Source of the DNA: Microbacterium sp.
GTDB taxonomy: Bacteria > Actinomycetota > Actinomycetes > Actinomycetales > Microbacteriaceae
Reading direction: 5' to 3'
Assembly (NCBI GenBank): GCA_003524435.1
Contig: DQHP01000053.1
Coordinates: 170-22,756 of the forward strand
DNA length: 22,587 nucleotides
Below the pieces are notes generated by a model, which worked only from the letters and a program-made list of their open reading frames with translations, searched no databases and had not been told where the DNA came from. Every line of letters begins with the position of its first letter. Positions within the stretch are counted from its first letter, which is position 1. A program made the translations under genes and the position numbers. Positions 20,336 to 22,587 of this stretch are shown piece after piece.

Positions 20336-21606
20336 TCGTTGTTCCTTCCCTGGGCGAGCGCTTCAGTGAGCTCGGCTTCGCCGATGATGTGGCCCATGCG
20401 GTCGCGTTTGGTCTGAAGATACTGGTGATTGTTCGGACCGACCCCAACGATCAGCGGCACCTGCTCGACGACATCGAGTCCGAGTTCGCGCAGTTTGTTC
20501 GTTTTATCGGTGTTGTTCGTCAGCAGACGGATTTTTGAGACGCCGAGATCGCTGAGGATGCCGGCTGCTGCCGCGTATTCGCGCGCATCAGCGGGCAGAC
20601 CGAGAGCGAGGTTCGCATCCACGGTGTCGAGCCCGCCCTCTTGGAGGCCGTAGGCACGCAGCTTGTTAATCAGGCCGATGCCGCGCCCCTCGTGGCCGCG
20701 CATATAGACCACGACGCCGCCGTCCTTCGCGATTGCATCAAGCGCAGCCTCCAATTGGGGTCCGCATTCGCACTTCAGCGAACCGAAGGCTTCACCGGTC
20801 AAACATTCGGAGTGCACCCGCACGAGCGCGGTCTCCTCCAACTCGCCGGACACAACCGCGAGGTGATCGGTGCCGGTGACGCGATCTTTGTACGCGAGCA
20901 TTCGGAACGTGCCGTGCACGGTCGGCACCGTAGCATCCGCTCGCAGACTCACGCGGCGTCGGCCGGAGCGCGATGATTCCACAGGTCCGTCCAGCGGATC
21001 GGTCTCGTTGAGGTGTTTGATCAACTGTTCGATGGTGATGACAGGAACGTCATCACGCGCTCCCAGCTCGATGAGCCCGGGAAGTCGCATCATGCTGCCG
21101 TCCTCGGCGACGACTTCGGCAATTGCTCCGACAGGTTGCAAGCCAGCAAGACGCATCAGGTCGACGGCGGCTTCGGTGTGACCGCTGCGTTCTCGCACAC
21201 CTCCGTCGACAGCACGAAGGGGCAGCACATGTCCGGGACGAATGACGCTTGTCGCGGTCGATTCAGGGTTCGAGAGAACGTTGAGCGTGTGGGCGCGGTC
21301 CGATGCGCTGATGCCGGTCGTCACACCTTCCGCGGCATCCACGCTGACGGTGTACGCCGTCGAGCGTGCATCCTCGTTGGATTGGACCATCGGCGGCAGA
21401 TTCAATGTGTCGGCGAGATCTGCCGGCATCGGTGCGCAGATGAAGCCAGATGACCAGCGCACTGTCCAGGCGACCCATTCCGGGGTGGCGAGTTCGGCGG
21501 AGAGAATGACATCTCCTTCGTTCTCGCGATCCTCGTCATCGGCAACAATGACGGGACGGCCCGCACGAAGCGATGCGAGGGCTTCTTCGATAGTGGCAAG
21601 GCTCAT
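20332..21606 (-). CDS. ribBA: Bifunctional DHBP synthase / GTP cyclohydrolase II RibBA
   Basis: A 424-residue fusion feeding both branches of riboflavin synthesis. The N-terminal half (~1-200) makes 3,4-dihydroxy-2-butanone-4-phosphate from ribulose-5-phosphate: DDEDRENEGD (23-32), TTGISASDRAHT, RPGHVLPLRA and RSGHTEAAVDLMRLAG carry its acidic and histidine ligands. The C-terminal half opens the GTP imidazole ring: the zinc site is C-x10-C-x-C (Cys268, 279, 281), followed by MRGHEGRGIGLINKLRAY. The late motif is TNNTDKTNKL where most relatives have TNNPxK. Start ATG 21606 follows a perfect AAGGAGG; the frame is open further upstream but inside ribE. Overlaps of 4 nt with ribE and ribH suggest tight coupling. 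Confidence 0.97.
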   Translation of the reverse strand: MSLATIEEALASLRAGRPVIVADDEDRENEGDVILSAELATPEWVAWTVRWSSGFICAPMPADLADTLNLPPMVQSNEDARSTAYTVSVDAAEGVTTGISASDRAHTLNVLSNPESTATSVIRPGHVLPLRAVDGGVRERSGHTEAAVDLMRLAGLQPVGAIAEVVAEDGSMMRLPGLIELGARDDVPVITIEQLIKHLNETDPLDGPVESSRSGRRRVSLRADATVPTVHGTFRMLAYKDRVTGTDHLAVVSGELEETALVRVHSECLTGEAFGSLKCECGPQLEAALDAIAKDGGVVVYMRGHEGRGIGLINKLRAYGLQEGGLDTVDANLALGLPADAREYAAAAGILSDLGVSKIRLLTNNTDKTNKLRELGLDVVEQVPLIVGVGPNNHQYLQTKRDRMGHIIGEAELTEALAQGRNNE

Positions 21607-22232
21607 TTCGAGCCTCCTTCCGGGACAGCGCGGAACGCAAGCAGACGCTCTACGTGACGGGCGAGGATGTCGGTTTCCAGGTTGACGCGATCGCCGATGC
21701 TGCGCGATCCGAGTGTGGTGGCTTCGAGAGTTTCCGGGATGAGTGAGATTTCGAACCATGCGCTGTCGCTCGAAGGGGAGCTCACCGCACTGACGGTGAG
21801 GGAGGTGCCGTCGACGGAGATCGAACCCTTATCCACAACAAGCGGTGCGAGGTTCTCTGGCAGCGAGATGCGCAGCACGCTCCACTGTGCGCCGGGACGC
21901 ACATCCAAGACGTGGCCAACGCCGTCAACGTGTCCCTGAACGATGTGCCCGCCCAGACGCGCGCCGACGGGCATCGCCTTCTCAATGTTGACGCGGGTGC
22001 CGACGGATGCGCTCGCGAGCGCAGAGACATCGAGTGTCTGCTTCATGACGTCGGTGTCGAAGGTGTCAGCGGCGGATCCGACGACGGTCAGGCAGACGCC
22101 CGAGACGGCGATGGATTCGCCGTGCACGGCGTCGCCGGTGGCTTTGGGAGCGCGAATGGTGACGCGCCAACCGTCGCCGGACGGCGCGATGGCGGTGATC
22201 TCACCAATCTCTTCGATGATTCCGGTGAACAT
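21603..22232 (-). CDS. ribE: Riboflavin synthase (alpha chain)
   Basis: A 209-residue enzyme that dismutates two 6,7-dimethyl-8-ribityllumazine molecules to riboflavin and the ribitylaminouracil. It has two tandem lumazine-binding beta-barrels: the first begins MFTGIIEEIGEITAI with SGVCLTVVG and ends near GGHIVQGHVDGVGHV; the second has GSISVDGTSLTVSAV and ends LETDILARHVERLL, the trimerisation tail. Start ATG 22232 has GAAGGAGT upstream and overlaps the ribD stop by 1 nt (TGATG). Also called ribC in some Gram-positives. Confidence 0.97.
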   Translation of the reverse strand: MFTGIIEEIGEITAIAPSGDGWRVTIRAPKATGDAVHGESIAVSGVCLTVVGSAADTFDTDVMKQTLDVSALASASVGTRVNIEKAMPVGARLGGHIVQGHVDGVGHVLDVRPGAQWSVLRISLPENLAPLVVDKGSISVDGTSLTVSAVSSPSSDSAWFEISLIPETLEATTLGSRSIGDRVNLETDILARHVERLLAFRAVPEGGSK

Positions 22233-22587
22233 CAGTGGACTCCTTCGTTTCGATCAGGTCGGGCAATAGCGAGCAGATCCGCGCCCAGCGGTATCCACTC
22301 GTCGATCGTGAGGCGGCGGGCAGCAGTGATGGTCGTCACGCCGAGATCCGCGAGCGCCAGGCGGTCACCGCCGAGCAGCACTGGAGCGATATACACCAAA
22401 ACGCGATCGACGAGGCCGGCAGCGATGAACGCGCTGGCCAGCGTCGGACCGCCTTCGACGAACACGTTCTGGATGCCACGTTCATGAAGATCTGCCATGA
22501 CTGCAGGCAAATCGCGAGTGTCGTAAAACAGCGGTTCATGGGGGTGGCGGTGTAGCGCGGCATCCGACGGAGTTGCTCGCGAGCCGA
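22232..22587 (-). CDS. ribD: RibD, C-terminal reductase part (truncated by window end)
   Basis: The last ~118 residues of bifunctional riboflavin deaminase/reductase RibD; the deaminase half lies beyond the window. The visible part is the NADPH-dependent pyrimidine reductase domain: GSRATPSDAALHRHPHEPLF, LPAVMADLHERGIQNVFVEGGPTLASAF (the VEGG loop that binds the substrate ribityl phosphate region), and LVDRVLVYIAPVLLGGDRLALADLGVTTI. The frame stays open to the edge. First visible gene of the ribD-ribE-ribBA-ribH order. An FMN riboswitch, if present, would lie upstream of ribD outside the window. Confidence 0.95.
   Translation of the reverse strand, partial: GSRATPSDAALHRHPHEPLFYDTRDLPAVMADLHERGIQNVFVEGGPTLASAFIAAGLVDRVLVYIAPVLLGGDRLALADLGVTTITAARRLTIDEWIPLGADLLAIARPDRNEGVH

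Noticed and set aside
19853..22587. FMN riboswitch in the rib operon
   Set aside because: All gene junctions here overlap, leaving no room; any riboswitch would be upstream of ribD beyond the window.
1..22587. tRNA/rRNA genes, CRISPR arrays, IS elements, attachment sites
   Set aside because: No cloverleaf, regularly spaced repeats, transposase-like frames or terminal inverted repeats were seen on either strand.

Overview
The window looks like chromosomal DNA of a high-GC actinobacterium, most likely Microbacteriaceae and close to Microbacterium. Grounds: codon use strongly favouring G/C at third positions, a GTP-dependent PEP carboxykinase, a large actinobacterial-type GAPDH, a deazaflavin (F420)-type nitroreductase, an RamB/PrpR-like short-chain fatty acyl regulator, and several genes whose ATG sits about 6 nt after a -10 hexamer (leaderless transcripts). 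I see no tRNA, rRNA, CRISPR array, insertion sequence or phage gene; it reads as core and accessory metabolism. Layout: (1) 1-1380, the end of a BadF/BadG-type amino-sugar kinase overlapping murQ, a cell-wall MurNAc recycling pair. (2) 1493-2941, a stand-alone 482-residue GAPDH, stop to stop against a HAD phosphatase (2942-3592, minus). (3) 3644-5672, a DUF2255-like protein, a deazaflavin-dependent nitroreductase-like protein and an AlkZ-like winged-helix protein. (4) 5709-7767, an FAD aromatic hydroxylase overlapping a TetR repressor, with a perfect 16-bp palindrome touching the hydroxylase ATG. (5) 7777-11194, an RamB/PrpR-like (ScfR) regulator divergent from pckG, linking a probable acyl-CoA sensor to gluconeogenesis. 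(6) 11195-11454, a gene-free convergent region packed with four hairpins. (7) 11455-14726, a small HTH protein plus ABC exporter operon, divergent from an S66 (MccF/LD-carboxypeptidase) peptidase; the two promoters share paired TGTCAA-N6-TTGACG operators. (8) 14740-19297, a branched-chain amino-acid-type ABC importer operon livK-livH-livMG(fused)-livF. (9) 19443-19793, a small four-helix membrane protein. (10) 19853-22587, the riboflavin operon ribD(partial)-ribE-ribBA-ribH, all overlapping by 1-4 nt. The most interesting unit is the divergent HTH/ABC exporter/S66 peptidase locus, which is built like a self-regulated resistance module: export of a toxic compound plus hydrolysis of an amide in it or in the wall. 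Second is the ScfR-pckG pair with its repeated GAATTG elements. No wholly new system can be claimed from sequence alone.
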